NCBI GenBank assembly: GCA_028455995.1
Contig: JABELC010000004.1
Location: 1,116,001-1,180,000 of the forward strand
Direction of reading: 5' to 3'
Origin: Scleromitrula shiraiana
Taxonomy: Eukaryota > Ascomycota > Leotiomycetes > Helotiales > Sclerotiniaceae
Length of the DNA: 64,000 nt
Shown piece by piece: positions 1-13,048 of the stretch. Within the stretch, counting starts at the first letter, position 1. The number at the start of each line of letters is the position of its first letter. The translations under genes and the position numbers were made by a program. The notes under the pieces are model-generated. The model made no database searches. It saw only the letters and a program-made list of their open reading frames with translations, and was not told where the DNA came from.

Positions 1-1
1 G

Positions 2-3000
2 ACCGAACTCAGCAGAAGCCACGAAATGCTCAGGACTGGCTTCGCGCAGACCAAAGATCCGGAATATCCATTCGTAATGGTTACTTACGTGAAGGAATCT
101 TTTGTTCTCCCATGGTTAGAGACACAAAATTTGGATTCATCTCCAGATATCGATCTCCTTCGAAGTCCATGGGGTCTGAGAATTGGGAAACGGGGTGATG
201 TATTGATCCTTAAGTTCACAGCACACCATGCCCTTTACGATGCGCAATCTATGCAAATAATATTTTCCGATTTTGCGAATATATACCACTCCAAAGAAAC
301 ACCAAACCGGCCAACTATTGACACAATGCTGGGCTCTATACTACACGCTAGCAAAGAGGATATGAACGAAAAGAAGTTATTCTGGGAACGAGAAGAGAAC
401 CGAATTGTGGTCAACAAATTCCCGGACTTGACACCACTTCATGTTCTAGAGCCTAGCAACGCAGTTCGTGAATTTAAATCCACGGCGTCAGTATTAGAAC
501 TAGAAAAAGTCTGTCGAAACCTTGGAGTCACTATGCAAGCAGCATGCCAAACGACTTGGGCCAGGCTTTTAATGGCATACACTGGTGAAAATGTAACAAC
601 ATTTGGCATGACACTTTCTGGAAGATCTATTTGTGACAAGGCCGACGTAATCGCATTTCCGAGTATTGTTACACTTCCAGTAAGTTGTAATGTAACAGGA
701 AATAACTCTGAGTTACTATCTAGAACTATGTCCATGAACGCTCAGCTTCACAAGCATCAATTCACACCACTTACATCTATTCAGAAGTGGTCAGGATACC
801 CGGAAGGAAGAATTTTTGACACACTTTTCGCATACCAAAAACTGTCTGATAAAACCGATGTGCTAAATTTACCGTGGAAAGTCATCGACGAAGAAGCTTC
901 GGTGGATTATGTTGTATCAATGGAAGTCCAGCCTGACATAGATGGCGAAATCGTTTATCGATTATCGTTCAGGGAAGATATCGTCCCATCGGCCCACGCT
1001 GATTTGCTTCTAAAACAATATGATGCATTACTCCTCGACACACTACAAAACCCTGATCATCCTTGTGATGTTGCGCCCAGAATTGGAGCAAATCTTTTAT
1101 CAATCACACCTGCTCAAGAGCCGGTTCTTCTAGATTCAGTTACTCTTCTACATCAATATGTTGAAAGAGGTGCTCAGCTCTGGCCTGATAAGATCGCCTT
1201 CGAATTTGCATCTTCCCTTAAGCCAGAGAATTTCCAAAGTCAGAAATGGACATATCGAGAGTTGGATAATGAAGCCAATAGAATTGCTCAGATGTTGTAT
1301 GCACGTGGGGTAACTCCAGGCGAAATAATTGCCATTTGTTTTGACAAGTGCGCAGAGGCATCATTTTCAATTATTGGAATCATGAAAGCTGGTTGCGCTT
1401 ATGTTGCGCTTGATCCTACTGCTCCGGTTGATCGTTTGAAGTTTATAATCCAAGACTCATCTGCGAAATTGATAATCACTTCCGGGAAACCAGCACAAAC
1501 CTTGATTTCTTCTTCTATGGATGGGGAAATTATCAATCTAAGTGACCCGAATAGTTTGCATAGTTTCACAACCCAGATAATCAAAGTCGCGAGAGAAATA
1601 TCACCTCAAGATATTTCTTACTGTCTTTATACCTCAGGGACGACAGGTACTCCTAAAGGATGCCTTCTCACCCATGAAAATGCTATACAAGCAATGCTCG
1701 CATTCCAGAGACTATTTGCAGGCCATTGGACTCCGGAATCGAAGTGGTTACAATTTGCGTCTTTTCATTTTGATGTCAGTGTTCTAGAACAATTTTGGAG
1801 CTGGAGTGTAGGAATATGCGTTGCTTCGGCACCCCGAGATTTAATTTTTGAAGACATCTCCGGCGCTATTCAACAGCTTGGTATAACGCATATTGATTTG
1901 ACACCAAGTCTTGCACGCCTTTTACACCCAAATGATGTTCCGACATTGTGGAAAGGTGTCTTTATAACGGGGGGTGAACAGCTCAAGCAGGAAATTCTTG
2001 ACGTTTGGGGCGAACATGCATGTATCTATAATGGATATGGACCAACGGAAGCCACAATTGGAGTCACTATGTATCCAAGAGTGCCCAAAAACGGCAAGCC
2101 ATCTAATATTGGTCCCCAATTCAATAACGTGGGGTCTTTCGTTCTGAAACCAGGCACGGAACTACCTGTTCTGCGCGGTGGTATTGGTGAGCTCTGTGTT
2201 TCTGGAAAGCTGGTTGGTAAGGGTTACCTCAACCGCCCAGACCTGACTACTGAACGATTTCCAACCTTGAGCAACTTTGATGAACGAGTATATCGTACTG
2301 GTGATCTCGTTCGAATTCTGCATGATGGTACATTCCTCTTCCTAGGTCGTGCTGATGATCAAGTGAAACTCCGGGGACAACGTCTTGAGTTGGGCGAAAT
2401 CAATGAGGTAATCAGGAAGAGCGAAACTAATCCCGCAGAAGTAGTTACTCTGGTTCTGAAGCATAGCACCCAAGCTAAAGAACAGCTTGTTACGTTCTTT
2501 GTTGTTTCGAGTCAAGATCAAAATGATATCGGCGAGAAAATTTCAATTATGAGAGATGCTTGCAAAGGAAGACTTCCAGGTTACATGGTTCCTACACATT
2601 TTATTCCCATCAAGAAACTTCCTCTCAACGCGAATAACAAAGCGGACTCGAAGCAACTTGCTGTCTTGTATAACAATTTGCGTCTTGAAGATCTTCAACG
2701 ACTCAGTCACTCAGATAAAAGCGACAAAGAATGGAAACAGACCGAGAGAAAAGTCATAGACATCATTGCCAATATAATCGACATCGACGCATCCAACTTA
2801 AATCGAAGCTCTAACATTTTTGAATTAGGTCTTGATTCAATCTCCGTAATTGCATTTTCTCGGTCCCTTCAAAATGCCGGATACAAAAACGCAAGACTTT
2901 CTGTAGTTAAAAGTAATTTTACAATGGAGCGATTAGTGGCAGCGATTCTTGATGAATCCCCAGACCAAGCTAAAGAAAACGTATATTTAGCCGCGACTCA

Positions 3001-6000
3001 AGAGATAGCCGCTTTCTCACAGCGACAGATGGTTGGAGTATGTCGGGAGTTGGAGATAGAAGCTTCTCGTGTAGAGTGTATTGCACCTTGTACCCCGATG
3101 CAGCAAGGGATGATTTATAGGTTTCTGGAGAGCGAACATCCTTTATATTTTAACAGTTTTCGGTATCGATTGGATGATAGTGTTGACATCGAGCGACTTT
3201 TGGTGGCTTGGGGAGTTGTTGTTTCGAGGCTTCAGATCTTGAGAACTAAGTTTGTTGCGACAGACGATGGATTTGCTCAGATTGTTTTCAAGACTGGGAA
3301 TGAACTCGAATTCAAATTGCACGAGTACGAGTTAATGGAAAAGTTAGCTGCACTCAAAGCACCTTGGTCTTTGAGCATTCTAGCGTCCTCAGGCCAAAGA
3401 ACTCTAAACTTGAGAATTTTTCATGGGCTTTATGATGGTAACAGCTTATCTATGTTGCTTAACCGCCTCGTGGATGAATATAAAGCTACTAAAGATATTG
3501 AATATGGTCCACTGTTTCACGAATCACTACCTAATGGTCCATTAGCAACATTTTCGGGAGCCGAAGACTTTTGGAGAGGTCATCTTAAGACTTGGGTGCA
3601 TCACCCGATTGATTCCAAATACGCCAATTCGAAGGATGTAGTAACAACACGAGTCCTAGAGGATCTCCATGATTTTGAAACCATTCGAAAACATCTGGCT
3701 GTCGCACCTCAAGCCATAATACAAGCAGCATGGATATCCGTCTTGCAAACAATGCTTTCTCCAAATCTTACGATAGGCCTTGTTACATCTGGGCGATCTA
3801 TCGATTTTGGCGATGCGGAAAAAGTCATTGGCCCTTTATTAAATACGATACCTTTCCATATTCGTATTCAATCCGGAATCAGCATGTCATCCTTAGTAAA
3901 AGAGTGCCATGATTTCAATATGAAGATGCAAGATTTCCAACACACTCCTTTGAAGGATGTCCAGAAGTGGAGCTCGGCAAAGGTAGGTCAATCATTGTTT
4001 GATACTTTGTTTGTGTTTCAACGCCCAGAGATTGGCGAGGATGATTTTGCAAAGGGAATTTGGGCGCAGATTGATGATGAAAATGTTGCCGACGTAAGTA
4101 CAAATGAGTGTCTTAGGATGTATCCCTAGCTAAAGTGCTTGTAGTATCCATTGGCCTTTGAAGCTACGTTGAATCACGATAGTACGAAACTAGGCTTGGC
4201 AGTTGTTGCTAAGGGTTCATTTATCACGATAGATGAGGCCAACAATCTTCTGGAACGCGTGGATGATGTTATTCGGAACATTATTGCTGGCATCGAGGAA
4301 AGGATTTCAACTGGTGTGGAGGATGAGATCCCAGATGAAAACACAGAATCTGAAGTTGAACAATCTCCCTCATCACCAAGTAGTTCCTCAGACTCTTTCA
4401 ATTGGTCCAATCAAGCCAAACTTATTCGAAACGAAATTACTACACTAGCAAACATAGATGAAAACGATGTTCATCAACATTCCTCCATCTTCGAGCTTGG
4501 GCTTGATAGTATTGATGTCATCAAGTTGTCATCACGAATCAGAAAACAAGGAATCCAGATTCCTGTCAGTGTCATCATAAAATGTCAGACAATCTCAAAC
4601 ATGTGCTCAAAACTATCACTTTCAGAAGATAACAAGGAAAACTCATCATCTGGAACTAAACTACTGGAAAACATTAGTTTTGACTTGAGGAAATACTTGC
4701 AAGATCGTCTTCCAAATGATGTTGAAAATATCTTGCCATCTACACCTTTGCAACAAAGTATGGTAAATGAGATGGTTAGATCTGAGTTCAGGCGCTACTT
4801 TAACATTGAATTTTTTGAACTCAACAGGAATGTTGACGAGGAAAAATTGGAAGCAGCTGTAGAGTATGTCATTTCTCGATCTCCAATATTGAGGACTACT
4901 TTCATGGAGGTGGATGATCCTCAATCAACAGTCAGTTATGCTCAAGTTATCCATAGAGCTTTGCAAAGAACATCATTGGATATCGAATCTACGGAGTTCG
5001 AGAACCTTGAAAGCTTCATGGAGAAGGTCAACGACGAATTAGTTTCATCTGCTTCGATAGATTATGGTCTATTCCAGATTTATCATCTGTTGTTAGGGGA
5101 AAGAAAATTCATGGTCATGGCAATATCGCATGCACTTTATGATGGAACGTCTCTTCGAGCACTCCACGAAGACATAAGTACAGCTTATTCCGGGATGACA
5201 ATTTCCAGACCCAATTACCCACCATTTATTGCCCAGGTATTCAAATCCACGACTGATGAAGCAAAGAGCTTCTGGAAAAATACACTTTCGAATTTACCAC
5301 TCGCGGCGTTTCCAACAAAAGAGGTCATTTCAGCACAAGCAGACGTTGTCCATCGACTTTCCAAGCGCTCACAAATACCACTGGCCGATATAGAAACTCT
5401 TTGCAAATCTTCCCGAATTACACTCCAGACAATCGGACAGACGTGCTGGGCACTAGTGCTTTCAAAGCTGATGGGTCAACTGGATGTTGTATTTGGATCA
5501 GTACTTTCTTGTCGAGATACAGAAGAAGCTGAAGAGGTTATGTTTCCTTTGATGAATACTGTGGCGGTTCGATCTGTTCTTCATGGAACGGTCGAAGATA
5601 TGCTTAAGTATATGCAGGAGATGAGTGATATGACTCGTCAATATCAGCATTTTCCTTTGGGGATGGCGAAAGGGTATGCAATGACTTCGAGAGATGGGAA
5701 TATAGGGACTAGAGATACGACATTATTTGATACTCTGTTTATTTACCAAGGTAGACTAGCAAGTGAAGAAAAACATACGCTGTATAGATCAGTAGGTGGT
5801 ACGGCAGAAGTAGAGTTCCCGGTTTGCGTGGAAATGGAAATTGTGGATGGAGAATATCTCTGTTGGACTACCGCCTGCAAATGCACTGCGAGAGATGAAA
5901 AGGAAACCGAAGAGTTGATCGACTCACTAGATATTGTCCTTGGTCAGATTGTAGCTGATTCGAAAACTCAAGTTATTATGGCTGATGCTGGTGGTGGTAT

Positions 6001-7796
6001 ATCTATTTGCGGACAGCTCAAGTTCCAGCGTCGTGAAGCAAAAGATAATCCTAACAAGACTCACACCGCAATCTCAGCAAACACCGAATGGACAGAAATC
6101 GAGTTGAACCTTCGCAAAGCACTGTACGAGATCTCCGGAGTCGCAGAAGAAAATATACGTAAAGACTCTACGATATTCCATCTTGGTTTGGATTCGATTT
6201 TGGTCCTGAAACTTCCAAATTTACTGAAAAAGAAGTATGGTATTCAAATTAGTGTTTCGAACATTCTCAAATACTTGACTATTGAGTCTATGGGCGAATT
6301 TCTAAAAGAGACAGACAAGCAACAAGAACATCAGGAAGTCCTAGATGTCGAGTCTATACTTGCAGATGCAACACCATCGCTGGATCCTGTCACCATGGAT
6401 GAATCGAAGGTAGAAATGGGCGAAGTTCAATACACTATGCCTGCAACTGCGGGTCAGAGATTTATGATCCGACATTGGCAAAACTCTAACGGCATTCTAT
6501 TCTACCCATCGTTTCCGTATCAAGTCTCAGGAATTTTGGATAAAGAGAAATTGGGTTACGCTTGGCGCACACTATTACAACGACATGATATTCTACGTAC
6601 TGGATTCATTGAAACGGACAACAATATTACGCAAGTAGTTTTCAAAAATCCACTAAACAATGTCATATATCTAGGTCAAGAAGATAAATATTCTATTCGC
6701 AAAGATAACGGCCATTTGAGATATCCACCGATAAACCTCATAGTGGGAAAATCAACAGACTCGAATATTGAGCTTCAGCTTGTTATTCATCATGCTCTCT
6801 ACGATGGCATCAGTATATCCATCTTGGTGGCGGAATTACAATCCCTTTACCAGCATAAAGATATCAATAGGGACAACGAAATGTCCTCTTCCTTCCAAAA
6901 TTTCGTTGCACAATCTATTTTTCATTCGGAGAATCTCAATGCCAAGGAAAAATGGATGAATTATCTCTCAAATACTAAATTCTATCCAATTACTGAATCT
7001 CCTCTCGATAAGCACTTTCATCGACGTATAGAAATCTTTCATCCCTCCATCCCAGTACCAAATATATCTTCTATAGCTCGGAATGCGGGTCTTTCTATTG
7101 ATCATCTTCTGCTTGCTGCTATTTCAGAAATTCATGGAAAGATGTTGAGGGAAAAGTTTCATGATTTAGAGCAGAAAGAGTTTCAAACGAATGATGTTTT
7201 GATAGGTGTCTATCTAGCGAATCGCGCACCATTTGGAGAGGACCTAAGAAGCATGATGGCACCAACACTTAACTTGTTGCCCTTAAGAATAGAGATAGGG
7301 ACACAAAAGGGAGTTGAAGATATAGCAAAGAAAATTCAAAGGGATTTAAGTAAGGTTGGAGGGAAAGATATGAGTGCGGTTTCCTTGGAGAAGATTGCAG
7401 AATGGTGCGGTAGTGGAAATGCGAACGTGGGCCTCTGGGTTAATATTTTAAGGGATGTAGACGATGATGCTCCATCTATTATTGACGAAGAAACAACCAA
7501 ATTCCAGCCCTTAGTGGATAGAAGTCTCAGGGAGGGAATAGTCGAGGAAAAGGTTCAGGGGGAAGTTAAGAAAAATCTTGAGGTTGGTGTATATGCAGTA
7601 AGTCACTCTAATATTCTTTGTTTCTTGATTGGTTCAAAGCTAATCTTATCATTAACAGCCATCAATCGATATCGAGATCCGATATAATGCTACTGATCAA
7701 ACGATTGATATGGGAATATTTGCACCAGAATATATGATTGGGCTTGAAGAGGCAAGTGGATGGATTAAGGAGATGGGGGAATTATGGGTCGGGTGA
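2..7796 (+). CDS. sidC: Ferrichrome-type siderophore NRPS, 3' part (5' end outside window)
   Basis: Hydroxamate siderophore peptide synthetase; assembles the cyclic hexapeptide ferrichrome/ferricrocin used for intracellular iron storage. Three exons: 2-4093, 4145-7597, 7659-7796, with introns of 51 and 61 bp. Both junctions keep frame, so the two long ORFs are one gene. Order seen: tail of a C domain (HHALYDA near 223-243), A domain (about 1140-2660, with YTSGTTGTPKG, NGYGPTEATIG, YRTGD and GRADDQVKLRGQRLELGEI), T (GLDSI near 2830), C (FHGLYDG), T (GLDSI near 4503), C (SHALYDG), T (GLDSI near 6190), C (HHALYDG). The repeated T-C tail without A domains is the known ending of SidC/Sib1/NPS2 synthetases, whose last units are used iteratively. 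All four C motifs keep the second, catalytic His. The upstream modules are not visible, so the exact product is inferred. The symbol follows Aspergillus usage. Confidence 0.9.
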
Positions 7797-9608
7797 TAAT
7801 GCGGCTGTTTATTTCGTTAGTTTTTTTGGGGGTTTTTTTTGCTTATGCTTTATATTCGTGATACTTTTGTCTTTTGGCGTTGCTGGATTTCATTTGTTTC
7901 TCGTAGAGCTTTGAATTATACTGCTTATTTGGTGATAAATGAATCAATCCTGAGAAACAAAAGTTCTGACTTAAAATTCCGAACAACTTGAAGAAGCACC
8001 TCGGCAGGTGAACAAATCACTTCACTATGTGCAATTGAAAAGCACTGAAGTATGCATATACTCAACGCTATCAAACTCATGACATCAAGTACGTAGTAGA
8101 CCTCAAGAAAATAACACTCACATACATATTGTTCAACCAATCAACTCAACTAGTTAGTTACAGTTCCAAATCCCTTGAAAGTAATTAATTTATTCTCACT
8201 CCATGAAGCCACAAATAAACATCATCTAAACCATCTAAATCCATCAACTCTACATCCAAATAACCATACCCCTCGAGGAACTTAATATAAATCATCTAGC
8301 CCCATACGTTGATAGTTGTTGTTACTTGTGAAACTAGGTTATTTGTCTATTACTATAGTTAGAATAGTGATTTCATCTCATTTCAACTGCTTTTGTTATC
8401 TTTCTGTCATTATGATCTAACAAACCCACTCAAAAAAATAAATCCCAAGACTTAAAACTTGTAATATAAAATTCAAAATGCAGAATCTTAATCTAATGTA
8501 AGATTATATTCCAATTAAATCCACCATCTATCCATCAACCTAACAAATTCCATCAAAAAACCAAACCCAAATAAACATCTATCCATCCTCACATCTAAAT
8601 TTCCCTTTCTTCTCTTCCCATCCCATCTCAACATACCATGTGCGTATATATCTAGATTTAGATATCTAGAAATTCAACCATCTCCAATGCTTATTTAGGT
8701 GCTTGCTTGTCTGTCTGTACATACAATAAGCGAAGTAAACCAACCATCCCATTGCATCCAACCAACCAACCAAATCAAGCAGTATCAAAATCCCCATCCA
8801 TCCCATCATATCTTCTCCCCTCCCCTCCCCTGCCCACCTTATAACGAAACTGTGAATTCTCTAATCAATCTACTCTAGCCTCAGTATATAAAATAAATCA
8901 AATATATGTAATCATGTTATACTACTATTTCCCTCTCCATTACTCATACATACACATATATATATCATTCGTCCATTCAAATTCCATCAATCAATCAATC
9001 ACCCTCCGTGTGCATCTCACAATATACAAATGGATACTTAGATAACCCTCCCTCCCTGCATCCATATATCCATCCCATTTCTGCTTAACTCACGAACTCA
9101 TACACATCGGTACTATTAATTTCTAGTTTTCTATTATATATAGAGGAATCAAAAATCAAAAGAGGAAGGAATTTAAATAAATAAACAAATAAATGAATAA
9201 ATAAAAAGGTTATAATATCCAGTATAGGAATGCCATCCAGTCCATCCATTCATTCACTCAAATGTTTATTCTTACTAGTCTAATTCTTAATTGCCCTCAA
9301 CAGACCAGATCTTCCGTATCCATCCTGTATCCTGTCTGGTCGGTTTTGGGAATACAATATACTATACTTTACTATACTATGAAATAGAACAAGATGCCAC
9401 CGCCGCCAGATATCATATCATGCCAGACCAAACCAGACCAGACCAGACCAGACCATGCCAGATCATGCATGCCATACTCTAACTATACTATAATCATACA
9501 CAAACATCTGTATATACACCTGCACCGTTGTACTAATCTCCCCGTTCTCCCAATTTCTTCCTTCAGCTCTCACGCTAATAACATCTAAACCCAAACCCCA
9601 CCCCACCC
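7797..9608. other. Intergenic, AT-rich, between convergent NRPS and APSES genes
   Basis: No convincing gene on either strand. It is the shared 3' flank of the NRPS (plus) and the APSES gene (minus). It holds many CATCC/CCATC-rich tracts (8520-8830, 9220-9250) and a short pentamer repeat near 9424-9454. Short ORFs here look like chance. Confidence 0.6.
9424..9454. repeat. (ACCAG)n-like pentamer microsatellite
   Basis: Near-perfect tandem copies of the pentamer CAGAC/ACCAG, about six units, in non-coding DNA downstream of the APSES gene. Confidence 0.8.
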
Positions 9609-12340
9609 CTAAACCCCCTCAACCCTCATCAAAAATTCCCTCACCCTCCCCAAATCCACATCATCCCTCTCACTCTCCACCGCCCTGGCCAAGCCCTCCA
9701 CAACCTCCTCCACCCGCTCAATATCCACCTTCGTACACAGACTAATAATCCTCTTAAACTTAGCTATCCTGCCCGAATCTTTATTCTTAAGTTCCTGTAC
9801 CGAGTGTTCCAGTGCCGCATTATTGGCTTTATAGGCGTTGAGACGGGCGAGGAGGATATGGTGGGGGGGGAGGGCGTTCGTGTTTAGATTGTGGTTTGAA
9901 TTTGATGTATCCAAAGAATTAAGATCGAGATCGCCAGAAAATCCCTCATCTGCATCCCCCAACACCATGTCCACCTCACCGCCCTGCTGATTAAGCTGCT
10001 GCTGTAACTGACTTAGCCGCACGGATTCCTCCTCCGCGGCTCTTGCTAGATTAGCGATCTTGAGAGCGCGTTCTTCGCGTGCTTTGTGGCGTTCCTGTCT
10101 TGCTTCGAAAGCGCGTCGTTCTTCTCCTAGGACGGCGGATGCTTCGCGGAGTTTGGTATGGATGCTGTCGATTTGAGCTTGTTTTGCTTCGACTTCTTTG
10201 CCGAATTCGGAGATGGTGGATTGGAGGACTGCGTTTATGGCTGGGGGGAAGTATGTTAGTTAATGTGTTCAAATGAATGGATTGAGAGAAAAGAACTTAC
10301 AGCCGATGATTTCGCCACTAGTTTCTCGTGTAGCTTTTCCGGATCTCTTTTCTGGACTACCGAAACCTCCTGCTCGATCTCCATCACCTAATCCTTCGAT
10401 AAAATCCATAGGACATAACTTGGAATGATTTGGAATAGAAGGATCGGCTCCAACTTCAACTAGTTGGGAGATGATACTCTTGTTTCCAACTCTAGCCGCA
10501 ATATTCAATGCCGTATCGCCCGATTGATCTTGAGCATTTACCATCTCCGACATAAATCGACCGATATCCATGGAATGTAAGTTTGGTACACCATCAACAA
10601 ACGATTGCTGGCTACTTAATGAACTGCCTTTTCTAACCACAAATTCAAGTAATGATTCGAGATAATATTTGCTTGCAGGACTTCGACCCTTGACTGCCGA
10701 AGTAACCGCGATATGATGTAGAACTGTTCGACCACGTTTATCTTGAAAGCCAATTGTAGGACCAAGTAATTCAAGTAGATCTGGAAAGCTACCCTGATCA
10801 AGGTTATTGGCTACACAACATGCTCTCATTAAAGCCGTCTCTCCTCTAAGATTTACTCGATATATACTTGCACCAGCTTGAATTAGTTTATGCAAGACAG
10901 GTATACGAGCAAGAGTAGCTGCCCAGATAACAGCTGTATTTGCTGATTTATCGATTGGTATATCAAGTTCCGAGCCAGACATTGTTCGAAATACTTCATG
11001 GTTGTTGTACTCGTTCCTTCCTAGATATGAATTTTCAGTATGAAATAGTGACAACAATGTTAATCCCTTCTTTCCGTTGTGATGAATTCCAGGCAGTGGT
11101 GGTAGAGGTATTGGCGCTTCTCCTTCTTGCGTTAAGTCTTGCTGAGGTTGATGTTGATGTTGATGATAAACAAAGGAGTCATTAGGTTCAGTTGGCGATT
11201 GTTCTCGTAAAGACATATTGTAATAAGTACCATTTATGGGTGGTTGTGATTCATTTGGCTCTGGTGACTGCCGTAACCTCTTCCTTGGTGGCTCTTGGAA
11301 ATCACTATCATCTCTTCCTGTATGTGAAAATTGAAAAGCAGATTGGGTTGCATATGTTGAATCTTGCCCATTGACACCATCATTAGAAACAAAACTTTGC
11401 ATGCTTTGTTGTGAATTTCCTGGGAAAGCACTCTCCTGACTACCAAGTGGATGTTGTTGTGATGACTGTCTGCTAAAGCTTGGGGGTCGATTGACTGAGC
11501 TACCATTTCTCATTCTCGGTACTGGTGAATCAAATCTTGCTTTGCTGATAGCTGCAACTGCATGCGAAGCAGTGCTCGAAATATTTTTAAAGAAGGTTCC
11601 GGACTGTCCTGGGCCTCTGTTTTCAGCTCCTGAATTGTAGAGTTTCTTTCGTTGTGCTGCCATTGCTTGCTCTTTAGTAGGTGTATCCATTCCACCTTGT
11701 CCAGCCAATCCGCCATCTTGTCCCATATCATATGTCAACAATGGTCGTAACAATTCCTCTACACCATATTGTTTACAAAATTCGACACCTCTTTCAAATC
11801 GAATCCAAGTTCCTTGATATTTCCCATAACCGCCTTGAACCTTTTCATGATCTCCAATTAATATCTCCTTCTCAAGAACTTTGGTTCGCTTTCCTTTCTC
11901 AATACCGGCCACTTTCAATATCTGAGTCGCATTCAACCAACTATCCTTTCTTCTTCTCATTACCGCAATTTTATTGACTTCCATCTCATAAACATCAACT
12001 CCTGAATATACCGCCTTTTTGAAGTTAGTAAATGCCGACAGAATTGTTTAAAGGTTGAATTGCTAACCGAATATATTTGAGGTGCAGAATCTCTGCGACT
12101 CATAGTATGCATTGGTTCATATTGTCTAAATGGACCTCCTCCCGATTGCATCATCAAACCACCACCTTGCGATCCGTGGCTCATACTAATTGACATATCT
12201 CGATCTTGTCGAGATAAGTTTCGACCGGTATCGTATGCGCTGGCAGTATTGGAAAAAGTATGAGGTTGAAGATGATTTTGTCTCGATTCCGAGGTTGTCG
12301 CAAGAGGTTGAGGATTGTTTGTATATGTCGCCGAGGCCAT
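9609..12340 (-). CDS. mbp1: APSES transcription factor, Mbp1/Res2-type (MBF DNA-binding subunit)
   Basis: DNA-binding subunit of the MBF complex, which controls G1/S genes with a Swi6-type partner. Three exons on the minus strand: 12340-12068, 12014-10301, 10240-9609, with introns of 53 and 60 bp; both keep frame and give 872 residues. The first junction joins ...APQIYS to AVYSGVDVYEMEV, restoring an uninterrupted KilA-N/APSES domain (about residues 87-190: MRRRKDSWLNATQILKVAG, KGKRTKVLEKEI, GGYGKYQGTWI). A Ser/Gln-rich linker follows, then ankyrin-like units (ALMRACCVANN, GRTVLHHIAVTS, GDTALNIAARVGN), then a C-terminal coiled coil of about 200 residues across the last junction. Mbp1 is preferred over Swi6 because the APSES domain is complete, and over Swi4 from the resemblance of that domain. 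It is divergent from the LYR gene. Confidence 0.93.
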
Positions 12341-13048
12341 AAGAGTGAAAGGGATCCTGTAAGGCTAATTTGGAGTTTTGCGAAAGAAGATTGGGGATCA
12401 AAAAGTATGTCGCATTGACGAGGATTGTAAGAACAGGTTCACTGGTTCAATTTTTTCGAGGTGAATTGCTATTTTATTGAATAATTATCTTCCTTAGTGT
12501 TGGCATTCGGCTTGGGATTCGAGCCAAGGTCAGAGTTAGCGGCGGTGATCTTATCTTTCGTGTTCGTGTTCGTCGTGGTCGTTATAGTTGTCGCTGTCAA
12601 ACACATTCACCAAAAAATTGGCAACCTTTCTTCCAGACGAATGACGATAAGGAGGATGCGCCAATATATTGCAAGCAGGGGGTGAGTTCGACGTGTCTTT
12701 CGTGTCTTTCGTGTCTTTCGTGTCTCAAGCGCGAAGAAGAAGTAAAAAGTGACCTAGCTCTTTACCTTTACCATGCTCACACCTGGACAATTTACGCGAT
12801 CTTTTCCCTTATCGCGTATTGATGCCTTAAACTATAGGCAATACTCAATATATTTTTATTTTCGAGATCTTCCTATGGATAAGAAGAGCTTTGGATATCC
12901 AATGTGTTGGATCGCTGGATTCTTGGAGATGAACGGAAACCGGAAAGTAACTACCTAGGTATACTTTCACAAATTGATAAGATATCCCAGGTATAGTTCC
13001 ATGTATCTTCAATTTGTCGCTGTCAATACGTGGCAAAGTTAAATCCCA
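12341..13048. promoter_or_regulatory. Divergent promoter region, APSES (-) / LYR protein (+)
   Basis: 708 bp between two divergent starts. No supported gene. It includes a tandem GTGTCTTTC repeat (about four copies, 12691-12725). Regulatory content is inferred only from gene orientation. Confidence 0.5.
12691..12725. repeat. 9-bp tandem repeat GTGTCTTTC
   Basis: Three full copies and a partial copy in tandem in the divergent promoter region. Confidence 0.85.

Noticed and set aside
7925..8140. 71-codon minus-strand ORF after the NRPS
   Set aside because: No domain, no start context, Cys/Leu-rich chance frame in AT-rich DNA.
9424..9454. CRISPR-like repeat array
   Set aside because: Contiguous pentamers without spacers, in a eukaryotic genome; a plain microsatellite.
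12497..12685. 62-codon ORF in the APSES/LYR promoter (Val-rich)
   Set aside because: Looks like a membrane helix, but arises from GTC/GTT-rich low-complexity DNA; nothing supports translation.
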